Position numbers and translations under genes: made by a program
Shown here: positions 43,055 to 53,090 of the stretch, piece after piece
Position numbering within the stretch: the stretch's first letter is position 1
Layout: each line of letters starts with the position of its first letter
The notes under the pieces: generated by a model
Told to the model about the DNA's origin: nothing
Databases searched by the model: none
The model's input: only the letters and a program-made list of their open reading frames with translations
From: Xestospongia bergquistia
Lineage: Eukaryota > Porifera > Demospongiae > Haplosclerida > Petrosiidae
NCBI GenBank assembly: GCA_963965975.1
Contig: OZ014413.1
Coordinates: 8,582,101-8,646,100 of the forward strand
Length of the DNA stretch: 64,000 bases
Reading direction: 5' to 3'

Positions 43055-43400
43055 ATTTCCAGTGAACAAGAATACTTGAATACCATCAAGACAATACCAC
43101 AGTCCAATATCAGAACTGCTATTAGCACTCTGACACCATATAAGGCATCATTGATAGAATCATTATTTTCATCACTAGGATAAATTTGTTCAGCATAATC
43201 ATTGAGTAGTCTGGCATTGACGTATTCTTAAAGGCCAGATATAGCTGTACACCTTTATATTATAAAAAAAAAGATATCATCAAAGTAATCAATTACTTAC
43301 AACTGTAATTGGAGGAATTACTGGACATTGTCTATCTTCTAGCTGTAAAGTAGTAACATACAATCTCTTTGCTTACTTTATCATCATCTCTACAAAGTTA
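43055..43400 (-). pseudogene. Decayed copy of Ig/FN3 exons 1-2
   Basis: Aligns with 42010-42390: the part of exon 2 coding ALWCQSAN, DIGLWYY and the AEQI region, the short intron, and the signal-peptide exon, all with base changes and small gaps that break the frame. The acceptor-side and donor-side intron sequences are still recognisable. It shows that a second Ig/FN3 gene once lay upstream of the intact one. Confidence 0.7.
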
Positions 43401-44268
43401 GTGTACATTGAATTAGTGCTTTAAAGCACTAGTTTTATTCATGTTATATCAATTTAAGTTGGACAAGCTATTAAATGGATGTTAGTATGTTGACAAAGCC
43501 TTGAAACTAATAATAAATTGTAGAATAAATGGCATTATTTTAATAATAATATATTAATTGTTATTTACAATTCATGACACTTTGTTATAATGTCAACAAG
43601 TGCTTGTATTAGTTAAACAAGTTTGTCAATTATCACTAGCAATTTGTGAAACTATATTAGTGCTTTTATACATACATACAAAGAATGATAGTGTTAGCAA
43701 TAATTATTTTAATACCATATTTTAATGATGTAACAATCCATTAAATGTCAAATGTCTATTATACATATGTTAATAATAATATGTTAGAGTTCAATGTTAT
43801 ATATTAAGTATTGACATATCATATACTATTATGATCAAGTGTCCTTACTGATGAATAATATTAGTGAAGTCACGCTATGGTTCTTCTAGTTTACTATAAT
43901 AACTTAATATTTTAGTTCTGTAGTCATATTAATATATATATATATATATATATATGTTGTAATTCAGAAGATGGACTGGTCATCATAGAGATATCTATAT
44001 CATGTGATTTCACAATAAAAACATTCATTATATAATTGTTGAACTGAATATGATAGGTGTTAAACAACAGAGGATAATATTGCAGCAAAAGCTAAATTAA
44101 ATTACATCAATAAAGATAAAGTTGTATGTTTTTTCAATACATGATAATATTCCATCATGTTTACACAAATAGTTATAATGTACTATCCTTTAAATTCTAA
44201 GTATAAGGGAAGAACTACACAGATGTCACTAAATGTTTCTAATTAAAGTTCACACATGCACTTTGTTA
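43401..44268. other. AT-rich spacer 3' of gene 6
   Basis: No gene seen. Includes an (AT)n microsatellite at 43931-43955. Confidence 0.5.
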
Positions 44269-47200
44269 TTATTTAGAGTTTAGCATTGGTTCTCTAAAGT
44301 TATCACATGAGAAATAAAAGGAATCATTAGAATCTTGTAATGGTAAAAAATGTTGTCTTCTGTTACCATAGTTGCGTTTGTAACTAAAATGTGACATATA
44401 CTGTCTGATTCTTTTACAAATGTCATTGACTTTTCTCTCTCCATTCTTTACTTGTCCTGTAATAAACAGGATATGATAGACCAGTACCATAAAGAAGGTC
44501 ACAAAGAACAAGAAGATAGCTACAATATTGTAAATTATCACTTCCATATGTCCCAAGTACCATGTTGTAAAATATATAAAGGCAAGGTTGAAGAGAAACC
44601 AACAGTCTAACAGGTTAACAAAGTTGCTCTTGTAGGGTCTGAACATAGCCTGACCAATTATGAATAAGAGTAATATAGAGGCAATGGCTATGTAAATGGT
44701 ATGTGAATAGGGTTCAATACTATACCATATGTACATTATAATGAGAAGTAAGAGGCGAGTTACAAACCAGTACTGCTTACCATTCTTATATGGTGCATGA
44801 ATTGCTTCAATTATTGGTCTTGTGTATTCATTGGCACGTGTCCAATGTCTGAGAGACTTTGCAAAGAGGAGAAGGAGAACATAGGTTAAAAGGAGAGGGA
44901 AGACAACTAATGATGTAATTGCTATGAGAGTAATATGTCCTTTACTACCATATTTAACAGACCCATCCCAATACCATACATGATATGTCTGTTCTGAAGT
45001 AAAGACTTTAGCAAATGTAAAGGCATTAATAATTGCACCCAATAATCTTCCATAAGATAGGTGTACAACAGTAACTAGTACTTGAACTGAGAAGTCAGCT
45101 ATTCTGTTAGAAAGCCTTAGAGAAAAACGACTGAGGATAATGAGGACAACAACTATTGTCAGGAGATAGAGTGGAAATAGTAAACTGAGACCAGCTTTCC
45201 ATAACTCTGTCATTCCATTGTAAAAACATAGAGGAAATCCAAGTCCAAGATTTAGAGCTGAAAGTAAAATAATTGATATATTTCTCACTACTCCCATTTT
45301 CCCATTGTAAATACTCAACATGCCTAGTATCCCCACATTAGCAGCCTGAACATAGAATATAATTCCATTGAATGTACCAGTTGTTAATGTAAGTCTGAGA
45401 GCATATAACAGGTAAATAAGAAGAGGACCAGCTACTCCATAGAGGACTAATGTCCACAACCACCAGTTACTACATAGTCTACATTCTTTAGATCCAAATA
45501 CCACACTGTAGCTATCTAAACATTTTCCACACAAAGTTCCTTTTCTGTTGGAGCGACATATTGGAAAAATCATTGACATTTTTGAAGTTGTTAACACAAA
45601 CTTATCTTCATCATTAATATGAAAAAAAACAAGACTAGGGCCAACGTTGCAATAAGAATGGTGGCAATGTAAAGCTATTTGAAAAATTGAAGATATCTCA
45701 TTGCAACCAACCCATGAAGTAGAAGTTGGTCTTTTAAATGTTCTAGTATTAATACTACAGTTAGGAGTGTATCTAGGAATAGTTAGTAGAATTGATGAGC
45801 AGATACAAGATCCTGTTACATTATTGAATTCAAAACTGGGTGGACAATGTTTTAAGTTGATTGCAACAGACATTGTACTGGCAGTACTAGGTATAGTAAA
45901 AAGAAGGCTACCATAATGAGTTACATCCAATGTATTGGTATGAATAGTTACATTAATTAGAGTACATTCATCAGTTTCTCTTACAACTTGTATACTTTCT
46001 CCTTCTGAAAACCACAAGTTGATGTGTGGGGACAAAACGTTTTTATTCCTAACTGTAGTTATAGTAACAATGGAGTAACTGTGGTGATTTACGGGATCTT
46101 TAGCAGCCATTGAAAAATTAAGTGTCTGTCCAGGATATGCATCACGAGATTTATAATGAAAAGTATTTTGTGAGTCTTGACCACACAAACTCAATTTGAT
46201 TGGAGTGGTAGATACTTCATAGATATTATTTGGTATTATAGTAAAAGTTGTATTGTAAATATCAGTAGCCATTTTAGAATTAACAAAATTATTGTCCATG
46301 TAGCAGTTATACAATTTTGCTGAGTAAATTGAGTTACCAGCAACTGTAGCTGTATTGTCCACAAATGATAATACTGCTGCTGTACTTCTGGAGTTGAAGA
46401 TACCTTGAAATGTACATAAAGATTCATCATAACCATTAGCATAAATAGCTCCTCCACTAGACAGTGCCCTGTTGTTTGTGAAGTTAGCTCTGAGTCCTTC
46501 AGTAAGACGAATGTGACTATCTCCTATTAACAAGATAGCTGCTCCATTAATACTTGTGTTGTTGTGAAATACTATATGTCCTTTTAAAATGATATTAGAT
46601 CGAATAGCATGTATAACTGTACCATAATTAAAAGAGAAATTGCTGGGGCCTATTTCTGATCCCCTTATTATGATGTTGTTAATATCTATAAATTGAAAAA
46701 TGCTGACAGGTGATGAGATAACAGGTGATAGAAATATATTATTATTGATAGCTTTTATGGAATCCAATAAAAATTGTACATTATTTTGTTTCGAAGTCCA
46801 AGTAGAAGCAAAAATGCATGTTGCATAATTTGAAGCCTGGTTCTTTATAAAAGTAACATTGGAAAATTTGATCAATATTGAGAGATCTTCAACGTTAATC
46901 ATACTTATATGCACAACGCCCAATTGATTGTCGTAATTGTACACATAGTCAGTAAATTCAAAGGTAACATCACTCAATTGTAAGGGTTGATATTTTTCAT
47001 TGGTCAATAAATATCTTGATCTTGAATCAATAATGAAGAAAAACACAATTGCACTTCCATGACCCTCTGACTCGCGATAATTTCCATTTGTATCAAACAC
47101 TGAATGATTGTCAATGATAGTCTGTGAGTGTGTTATTGAGTTCAAATGTAATACTAATATTGCTCCTGAAATAGAGCCCATATTACCTCTAAAGGTACAT

Positions 47201-48057
47201 TGAAATATGTTGACTCGAGCACTCGTATCATTTTGAGTGTACAATATTGTAAGTCCTGCAGCATTGACGACTGGTATACGAGATGGTATGGCAATATAAC
47301 AATTGTAGTAGTCTGTAATGCATGTGAATCTAGTATAAAATCTGAGCTCATAATTATGTATAAAATTTGAGGAAGAAATCATTACTTGGTATTGTCTTAT
47401 ATTGAAATCTCTATTTAATGAATTTCTATACAATAATAACACTCCACATCCAATGCTGTTATTATTTTGAGATTCTACTTGAGAACTTTCAGATTCCACT
47501 ACATTAATAGAATCCAAAGTACCATTAGGTAAGTTAACAGCTACAATAGCAAACCCATAGTATTGGGATATATTCACATATCTCATAACAAGATGACTGA
47601 TCTCTGTGAACACCAGTACAGCAGCATGATATTGTGTGAAGTAGAAAAGAGAACTGGTAGAGTTGATAATGTTAAGCTGTTTGTTATCAAGTGTAGTGAG
47701 GTTAGCACCACAACCAGTAAATGTCACTCTCTGTAGTGTCAAAGTACTGCTTCCAGTGAAGGCAAATCCAATAGTTAGGTGGTCATGAGTGGAAGAGATA
47801 CATTGAATAGTAGCCATTGAGTGGTAGTTACCTTGAATGGTGAGTGTGTATTTGGTATTAATGGTACACAAACTCCCATTACCGCTAATATTGTAGACAG
47901 TATCCAGGAGGAGAAGAGTAGTGTCACCAGTGTAATTATAGTGATGACACAAGTATGACTGCAGTAGATGATCTTGTGAAGTAATATTGATTACCTTATT
48001 ACATTTACCACATATCAGTAGTAAGTGAAAGAGGAGTACCAACGTAAGCCACTTCAT
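44269..48057 (-). CDS. Gene 6: beta-helix ectodomain multi-pass membrane receptor-like protein, type A membrane domain
   Basis: Intronless, 1262 aa, start MKWLTLVLLF at the signal peptide (LLICGKC). Among the most diverged of the MKW-type ectodomains (SRIPVVNAAGLTILYTQNDT, NNRALSSGGAIYANGYDESL, FVDNTATVAGNSIYSAK); the Cys-rich stretch is altered too (SNRKGTLCGKC, VVFGSKECRLC where others have NREGILCG.C and GSTEC). The membrane domain is standard type A (NGIIFYVQAANVGILGMLS; DGSVKYG; EAIHAPYKNGKQYW). The tail reads HFLPLQDSNDSFYFSC, then DNFREPMLNSK. It is separated from genes 1-5 by the 14 kb non-array stretch but has the same orientation and the same type of 5' flank. Confidence 0.88.
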   Translation of the reverse strand: MKWLTLVLLFHLLLICGKCNKVINITSQDHLLQSYLCHHYNYTGDTTLLLLDTVYNISGNGSLCTINTKYTLTIQGNYHSMATIQCISSTHDHLTIGFAFTGSSTLTLQRVTFTGCGANLTTLDNKQLNIINSTSSLFYFTQYHAAVLVFTEISHLVMRYVNISQYYGFAIVAVNLPNGTLDSINVVESESSQVESQNNNSIGCGVLLLYRNSLNRDFNIRQYQVMISSSNFIHNYELRFYTRFTCITDYYNCYIAIPSRIPVVNAAGLTILYTQNDTSARVNIFQCTFRGNMGSISGAILVLHLNSITHSQTIIDNHSVFDTNGNYRESEGHGSAIVFFFIIDSRSRYLLTNEKYQPLQLSDVTFEFTDYVYNYDNQLGVVHISMINVEDLSILIKFSNVTFIKNQASNYATCIFASTWTSKQNNVQFLLDSIKAINNNIFLSPVISSPVSIFQFIDINNIIIRGSEIGPSNFSFNYGTVIHAIRSNIILKGHIVFHNNTSINGAAILLIGDSHIRLTEGLRANFTNNRALSSGGAIYANGYDESLCTFQGIFNSRSTAAVLSFVDNTATVAGNSIYSAKLYNCYMDNNFVNSKMATDIYNTTFTIIPNNIYEVSTTPIKLSLCGQDSQNTFHYKSRDAYPGQTLNFSMAAKDPVNHHSYSIVTITTVRNKNVLSPHINLWFSEGESIQVVRETDECTLINVTIHTNTLDVTHYGSLLFTIPSTASTMSVAINLKHCPPSFEFNNVTGSCICSSILLTIPRYTPNCSINTRTFKRPTSTSWVGCNEISSIFQIALHCHHSYCNVGPSLVFFHINDEDKFVLTTSKMSMIFPICRSNRKGTLCGKCLDSYSVVFGSKECRLCSNWWLWTLVLYGVAGPLLIYLLYALRLTLTTGTFNGIIFYVQAANVGILGMLSIYNGKMGVVRNISIILLSALNLGLGFPLCFYNGMTELWKAGLSLLFPLYLLTIVVVLIILSRFSLRLSNRIADFSVQVLVTVVHLSYGRLLGAIINAFTFAKVFTSEQTYHVWYWDGSVKYGSKGHITLIAITSLVVFPLLLTYVLLLLFAKSLRHWTRANEYTRPIIEAIHAPYKNGKQYWFVTRLLLLIIMYIWYSIEPYSHTIYIAIASILLLFIIGQAMFRPYKSNFVNLLDCWFLFNLAFIYFTTWYLGHMEVIIYNIVAIFLFFVTFFMVLVYHILFITGQVKNGERKVNDICKRIRQYMSHFSYKRNYGNRRQHFLPLQDSNDSFYFSCDNFREPMLNSK

Positions 48058-48732
48058 GTTGTTAGCGAGCGCAAGGTCTAAATTGATCTAAGGCAACTTG
48101 CAATTTAAACTAACTGACTATTTTCTTCAATACAAAGTTATTGATAAACTTTGTCCATTCAAATGTAAAACTTACATAATCCTAATTAATTCACTTGAAT
48201 TGATCTTGTGTGACAAGTGAAAGTAAACTCAATGATCTCTTCAAGATAAGTAGATATGTTTGTAATAACATTTATTCCTTAATGAACAACTATTTTGATT
48301 GACACTTTAAAGTTGCACTTTTCATTTCAATATTCTAATATGTTGTTACCTTTAAATACTTTAATGATGCACTTGTAAAGTGGGTTTAATGACATATCTT
48401 AATACCACATGATACTGATAGCATAATGTATCCTATATAATATCAAAATGAAAATTGAGCAAGTTCCTTTTCAATGAAGATCATATAAATAGTAACTAGG
48501 TCAAACACTAACTACTAAATAAAACGGTACATATACAAAATTAAAAAGTATATGTTATTCTATTTTGCCACACATTTGTATACTAAAAGAAGTGACTATA
48601 TATTTATAGCTAATCTGCTCAAAATTAACAATATAATAAAGCAAACAATACATTATACGTGAATGAGCTTATTAAAAGTACAATTGTCTAAACCAAACAG
48701 TTAGTCAGTACTTAAACTACATATATTGTATA
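48058..48732. promoter_or_regulatory. 5' flank of gene 6 and spacer to gene 7
   Basis: 48058-48225 shares blocks with the flanks of genes 2, 3 and 4, including AAGTGAAAGT at 48215-48224, about 158 bases from the start. The remainder up to gene 7 is AT-rich, without a gene. Confidence 0.3.
48215..48224. promoter_or_regulatory. IRF-site-like AAGTGAAAGT, gene 6
   Basis: Same ten bases as upstream of genes 2 and 3, although gene 6 is more diverged. This is the best hint that the word is kept by selection, but shared descent is still possible. Confidence 0.25.
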
Positions 48733-51700
48733 TTAAGATGAGCCCAACAATGGCTCTCTATAGTTACCACATGAATCATAAAATGGATCATTAGCATCAT
48801 GTAAATGATGAGATCTTTGGCTACTATGGTGCAGGTATGTACGATTTAAATGTGAGAAATATTGACTGATTCTTGTATAAAAGTCATTTGCTTTTCTTTC
48901 TGCTTTTGTCACATGTCCTGTAATAAACAGGATATGATAGACGAGTACCATGAAGAATGTTGTGAAGAATAGGAAGACAGCTACCATATTATAGAGTGTT
49001 ACCTCCATATATCCATGATACCATGTTGTGATGTATACAAAGGCAAGGTTGAAAAGAAGCCAACAGTCTAACAGGTTAATAAAGTTACACTTGTATGGTC
49101 TGAACATAGCCTGACCAATTATAACAAAGAACAATATTGAAGCAATAATTATGTAGATAACTTGATCATAAGGTTCAATAATGTACAATATGTACATTAT
49201 AATAAGAAGCAAGAGGCGAGCTATAAACCAATACTGCTTACCATTCTTATATGGAGCATGGATAGCTTCAAGTATTGGTCTTGTGTATTCATTGGTACAT
49301 CTCCAATGTCTGAGATACTTAGCAAAGAGGAGAAGGAGAACATAGGGTAGGAGGAGAGGGAAAACAGCCAATGATGTGACTGCCATGAGAAAAATGTGTC
49401 CTTTACTACCATATTCCACAGATCCATCCCAATACCATACATGATATGTCTGTTCTGAAGTAAAGACTTTAGCTGTTGTAAAGACATTGATAATTGAACC
49501 TAATAGTCTTCCGAAGGAGAGGTGTACAATAGTAACTAGTACTTGAACTGAGGAGTCAGCTATTTTGTTAGAAAGCCTTAGAGAATAACGACTGAGGATA
49601 ATGAGGACAACAACTATCATCAAGAGATAGAGTGGAAATAGTAAACTGAGACCAGTTTTCCATAACTCTGTCATTCCATTGTAAAAACATAGAGGAAATC
49701 CAAGTCCAAGATTTAGAACTGAAAGTAAAACAATTGATATATTTCTAACCACTCCCATTTTCGCATTGTAATCACTCAACATATCTAGTATCCCCACATT
49801 AGCAGCCTGAACATAGAATATAATTCCATTGAATGTACCAGTTGTTAATGTAAGTCTGAGAGCAAATAACAGGTAAACGAGGAGAGGACCAGCTACAAGA
49901 AATATACTAACAGTTAATAAAATATAACTTGGATGACAATGTTTACACTCTTCAGAACCAAATACCACACTAAGATTAGATGGACATTTACCACACAGTA
50001 CACCCTCACGATTATGCAGACAGAGAGGTATATTCCTTCCACTACTCTTAATTAGAGTATTATTATTGCTTTTGTCTATAATGAACACTTGCCCTGACTT
50101 TTCAAAATGACAATATTGCAAGGGACAAAGTTTAGAAACTCCAAACTCTTTTCTGCCAAATTCAAATGTCATTTTTCCTATCCAGGGTCTTCCATGAGAT
50201 GGAGTAATAGTACTATCTTGTATATTGCAGTGAAACTTGAATGAGTCAGTGTAAACTGCTAAATCTTTCAGTGCTTTATTACATGCACATTGTCCTGTGT
50301 AGTTATCTAGTTGAAATCCTAAAGGACATGGGTAGATAGTGAGAAGTAATACTCGCAAACCTGGATAGTTTGGTAATGATAGCACTAATATTGCACTTAT
50401 ATATCCATTGGTGAAATTATGACATTTTACAAAGACAGTAACATTCACAGTTGTATAGTTTTGTCCTTCTTTTGAAACAGAGTTATCTTGTTTACCAAGC
50501 CATACTTTGGTATTTGTATTGTTGTACCAACTAGTATCTAGTAATATAATTGATATATAAACAGGAGACCAAACATGGCGATTATGTTTATCAACTGCTG
50601 CCAAATTGATGTAATGTATTAAACCAGGATATGGATAAAAGGAAGAATGACTGCCAGTACACATATATAATTTGTTTGGTTTAGTTGACACTTGTAAGAG
50701 AGAGTTGTTAGGTGGATTTATAAATTGAAATGCACTAATCCAATTATCAACAGTTGATCTATGTCCATATAATGGATAAGCATATATGGAGTTCCCAGAA
50801 CTTATAGCTTTGTTTCCTGAAAATAAGACATTAAAATTGTTACCTACATGTATGACACTTTGTTTAATCTCAGAAGGCAGTGTATCTTTATATAGGTATA
50901 ATGCACCACCAGAGTGATATGCAATGTTGTTTACAAACTTAGCTACAACGTCATCCTCAAAATAAACCAGACCATGACCTGTAGATTTAATAGCAGCACC
51001 ACTCCTTGCTTCATTATTTAGGAACAATATATGACCATGTAGATGAACATTAGAGTCTACAGCATGAATAACAGAACCTCTGTTATATTTAAAGATTGAT
51101 TGTCTAGCAGCACTTCCTGTTATATTAACAGAACTTATTCCATAAAATGAGAAAATACCAACTGAAGAAATTATATCTCCATAATGAAAAGCAAAGTGAT
51201 TTACTTCTGCATAAATGTCTTTTAAAGTGATCAGTACTTTTCCAGATGGTTTATGTCTTTCTGCTAATACACAGACCCCAGTTTCTTCATTCCAATTGGA
51301 CGCAGAATTGTTTTTAAAGGATAACTTCTCAAATATAATCTCAATATCAGTAGTAGGATTTCCCATAATCATAATATAGACAACACCACTTACATAGATT
51401 GGGCTACCGTTATCGTTAAAAAATCTACTATGATGGTTGAATATGCTATCTCTGATAGTTAATGGTTGCTGTGCTGTATTGTCATGTGATATATCATACC
51501 AGTAGAATCCCAACCCTGCTCCATGACAACTTCCTAAATTAATATTTTTTGTAAATTTAGCATTTTCAATGAGTGTTGATCCAGTGACACCAGTGTCATT
51601 AATATAATGTAAGATCAGCATAGCTCCTGCAACTGTTCCAAAATTCCATTTAAAATTAGCATCATTAACTTGTACATAAGATTTAAAATGTGTTTGTGTA

Positions 51701-52509
51701 TACAATATAGTCAATCCAGCAGCATTAACTATTGGGTGTATAACATCCTCAGAGTACATGTAGTAGTCTATAAGAGGACATTCTAAATTGCTAAAATGAA
51801 CATTGTAACTAAAGTCACAATGAAGAAAGGAGACATTGTAAGAAATATCATTTGATAAGTTGACCATGTCCATGAAATGTAGGATTAATCCACTTCCTGT
51901 AGTGATATTGGTACTGTTAGATACATTCATAAATGATAAAACAGAGTTTTGTAAATTTACACCAATCATAGCAAACCCATATGAGTAGTAGATCTTAACT
52001 TGAGTTATATTGACCTGACAATGAACAAAGACTAAGGCAGCAGCATGAGATGAATTGTAATACAGAGATGAACTATTGAGGTAATTAGTGATCACAGTAT
52101 TCTGTATTGTAGTAAGATATGTACCACAGTTCTTAAACACCAACTGTTTAAGAATCACTTGAGAATTGAAGAAAATTAGACCTGTTCTAGACTTTAGACG
52201 ATGACTCAAGGAAACTTCATGAAAGCAGGAAATGGTAGCTGATTTTGTGGGAGAATTACTTCGTATTTCAACACTACTAGTCTGGTGAGTTGTCACTTGA
52301 CAGAATTTACCATGTAAAATGGTGAAATTAGTAGAAGTGTTTAACAAGAACACAAGGTATTGAGAGGACCATGTTGTGTTACATAGGTACTGCTCTAAAT
52401 CTGAAGACGAATTAATATAATATGTATTATTACTGTCTCCAATACATGTACAATAACTCTTATAGAGATATAAAGAAAGATATAGCTGCAGCAATACTGA
52501 AGTCAACAT
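48733..52509 (-). CDS. Gene 7: chimeric member, gene 8-like ectodomain with type A membrane domain
   Basis: Intronless, 1258 aa. Signal peptide MLTSVLLQLYLSLYLYKS. The ectodomain belongs to the gene 8 subgroup, not the MKW subgroup: shared DLEQYLCNTTWSSQ, FKNCGTYLTTIQ, SSHAAALVFVHCQVNITQV. Its rungs include FKYNRGSVIHAVDS, FLNNEARSGAA and YHSGGALYLY. The Cys-rich stretch has CPLGFQLDNYTGQCAC and NREGVLCGKC. From LRLTLTTGTFNGIIFYV onward it is almost the same as gene 4 and gene 6 (DGSVEYGSKGHI, EAIHAPYKNGKQYW). The tail ends DANDPFYDSCGNYREPLLGS. This is the clearest ectodomain/membrane-domain recombinant together with the gene 2/3 pair. Confidence 0.88.
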   Translation of the reverse strand: MLTSVLLQLYLSLYLYKSYCTCIGDSNNTYYINSSSDLEQYLCNTTWSSQYLVFLLNTSTNFTILHGKFCQVTTHQTSSVEIRSNSPTKSATISCFHEVSLSHRLKSRTGLIFFNSQVILKQLVFKNCGTYLTTIQNTVITNYLNSSSLYYNSSHAAALVFVHCQVNITQVKIYYSYGFAMIGVNLQNSVLSFMNVSNSTNITTGSGLILHFMDMVNLSNDISYNVSFLHCDFSYNVHFSNLECPLIDYYMYSEDVIHPIVNAAGLTILYTQTHFKSYVQVNDANFKWNFGTVAGAMLILHYINDTGVTGSTLIENAKFTKNINLGSCHGAGLGFYWYDISHDNTAQQPLTIRDSIFNHHSRFFNDNGSPIYVSGVVYIMIMGNPTTDIEIIFEKLSFKNNSASNWNEETGVCVLAERHKPSGKVLITLKDIYAEVNHFAFHYGDIISSVGIFSFYGISSVNITGSAARQSIFKYNRGSVIHAVDSNVHLHGHILFLNNEARSGAAIKSTGHGLVYFEDDVVAKFVNNIAYHSGGALYLYKDTLPSEIKQSVIHVGNNFNVLFSGNKAISSGNSIYAYPLYGHRSTVDNWISAFQFINPPNNSLLQVSTKPNKLYMCTGSHSSFYPYPGLIHYINLAAVDKHNRHVWSPVYISIILLDTSWYNNTNTKVWLGKQDNSVSKEGQNYTTVNVTVFVKCHNFTNGYISAILVLSLPNYPGLRVLLLTIYPCPLGFQLDNYTGQCACNKALKDLAVYTDSFKFHCNIQDSTITPSHGRPWIGKMTFEFGRKEFGVSKLCPLQYCHFEKSGQVFIIDKSNNNTLIKSSGRNIPLCLHNREGVLCGKCPSNLSVVFGSEECKHCHPSYILLTVSIFLVAGPLLVYLLFALRLTLTTGTFNGIIFYVQAANVGILDMLSDYNAKMGVVRNISIVLLSVLNLGLGFPLCFYNGMTELWKTGLSLLFPLYLLMIVVVLIILSRYSLRLSNKIADSSVQVLVTIVHLSFGRLLGSIINVFTTAKVFTSEQTYHVWYWDGSVEYGSKGHIFLMAVTSLAVFPLLLPYVLLLLFAKYLRHWRCTNEYTRPILEAIHAPYKNGKQYWFIARLLLLIIMYILYIIEPYDQVIYIIIASILFFVIIGQAMFRPYKCNFINLLDCWLLFNLAFVYITTWYHGYMEVTLYNMVAVFLFFTTFFMVLVYHILFITGHVTKAERKANDFYTRISQYFSHLNRTYLHHSSQRSHHLHDANDPFYDSCGNYREPLLGSS

Positions 52510-52599
52510 CTTTGTTAAAAGTTACAACTCTACAATCTTCTACACAGATGTTGATATATATATAACATCAGCAATCTGGAATGTGAAGTATATGTTACT

Positions 52600-53090
52600 T
52601 TTGAAATACAACTATCTATACATTTCATGTTTATTTATGGCAAAAATAAAATGTTAGGCATTTAAATAACAAATTTTTCATACATTAATTACCTAACACC
52701 AAAATTGATGACTAATGAAGTAAAGCATACAATACTAGTAATAGTAACATTAACTTTTTGTATAAACAATGTGCTTAAGAAATAACATGCATTCACATCA
52801 TCTGCAATAACAATTTCAATGTTTACCTACAGCAAAATATATAGAGTAAGTATATAATTCATCAATAGTAAATACATTGCCTAACACCAAATATTGATCA
52901 CTAATAAAGTAAGGCACACATATAATACTAGTAGTTACAGATAATATCTACATGTCTAGATAATGAATATGTGTAATTATGCTCAGCAAATAATTCACAT
53001 TTATGTCCTCTGCAATAACACTGAAAGCAATTTCATGTTTACTTACAGCAAATAGGTAAGATTTCAAGCATATAATTTACCAATAGTATT
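52600..53090. repeat. Three imperfect ~200-base tandem units upstream of gene 7
   Basis: Units share CTGCAATAACA, TTTCATGTTTACTTACAGCAAA and ATTACCTAACACCAAAATTGAT-like blocks, spaced roughly 190 and 215 bases apart (anchor words near 52625, 52815 and 53030). Part of the unit resembles sequence 5' of gene 8 (60.45-60.55 kb), so it is a multiplied piece of 5' flank. Confidence 0.5.
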
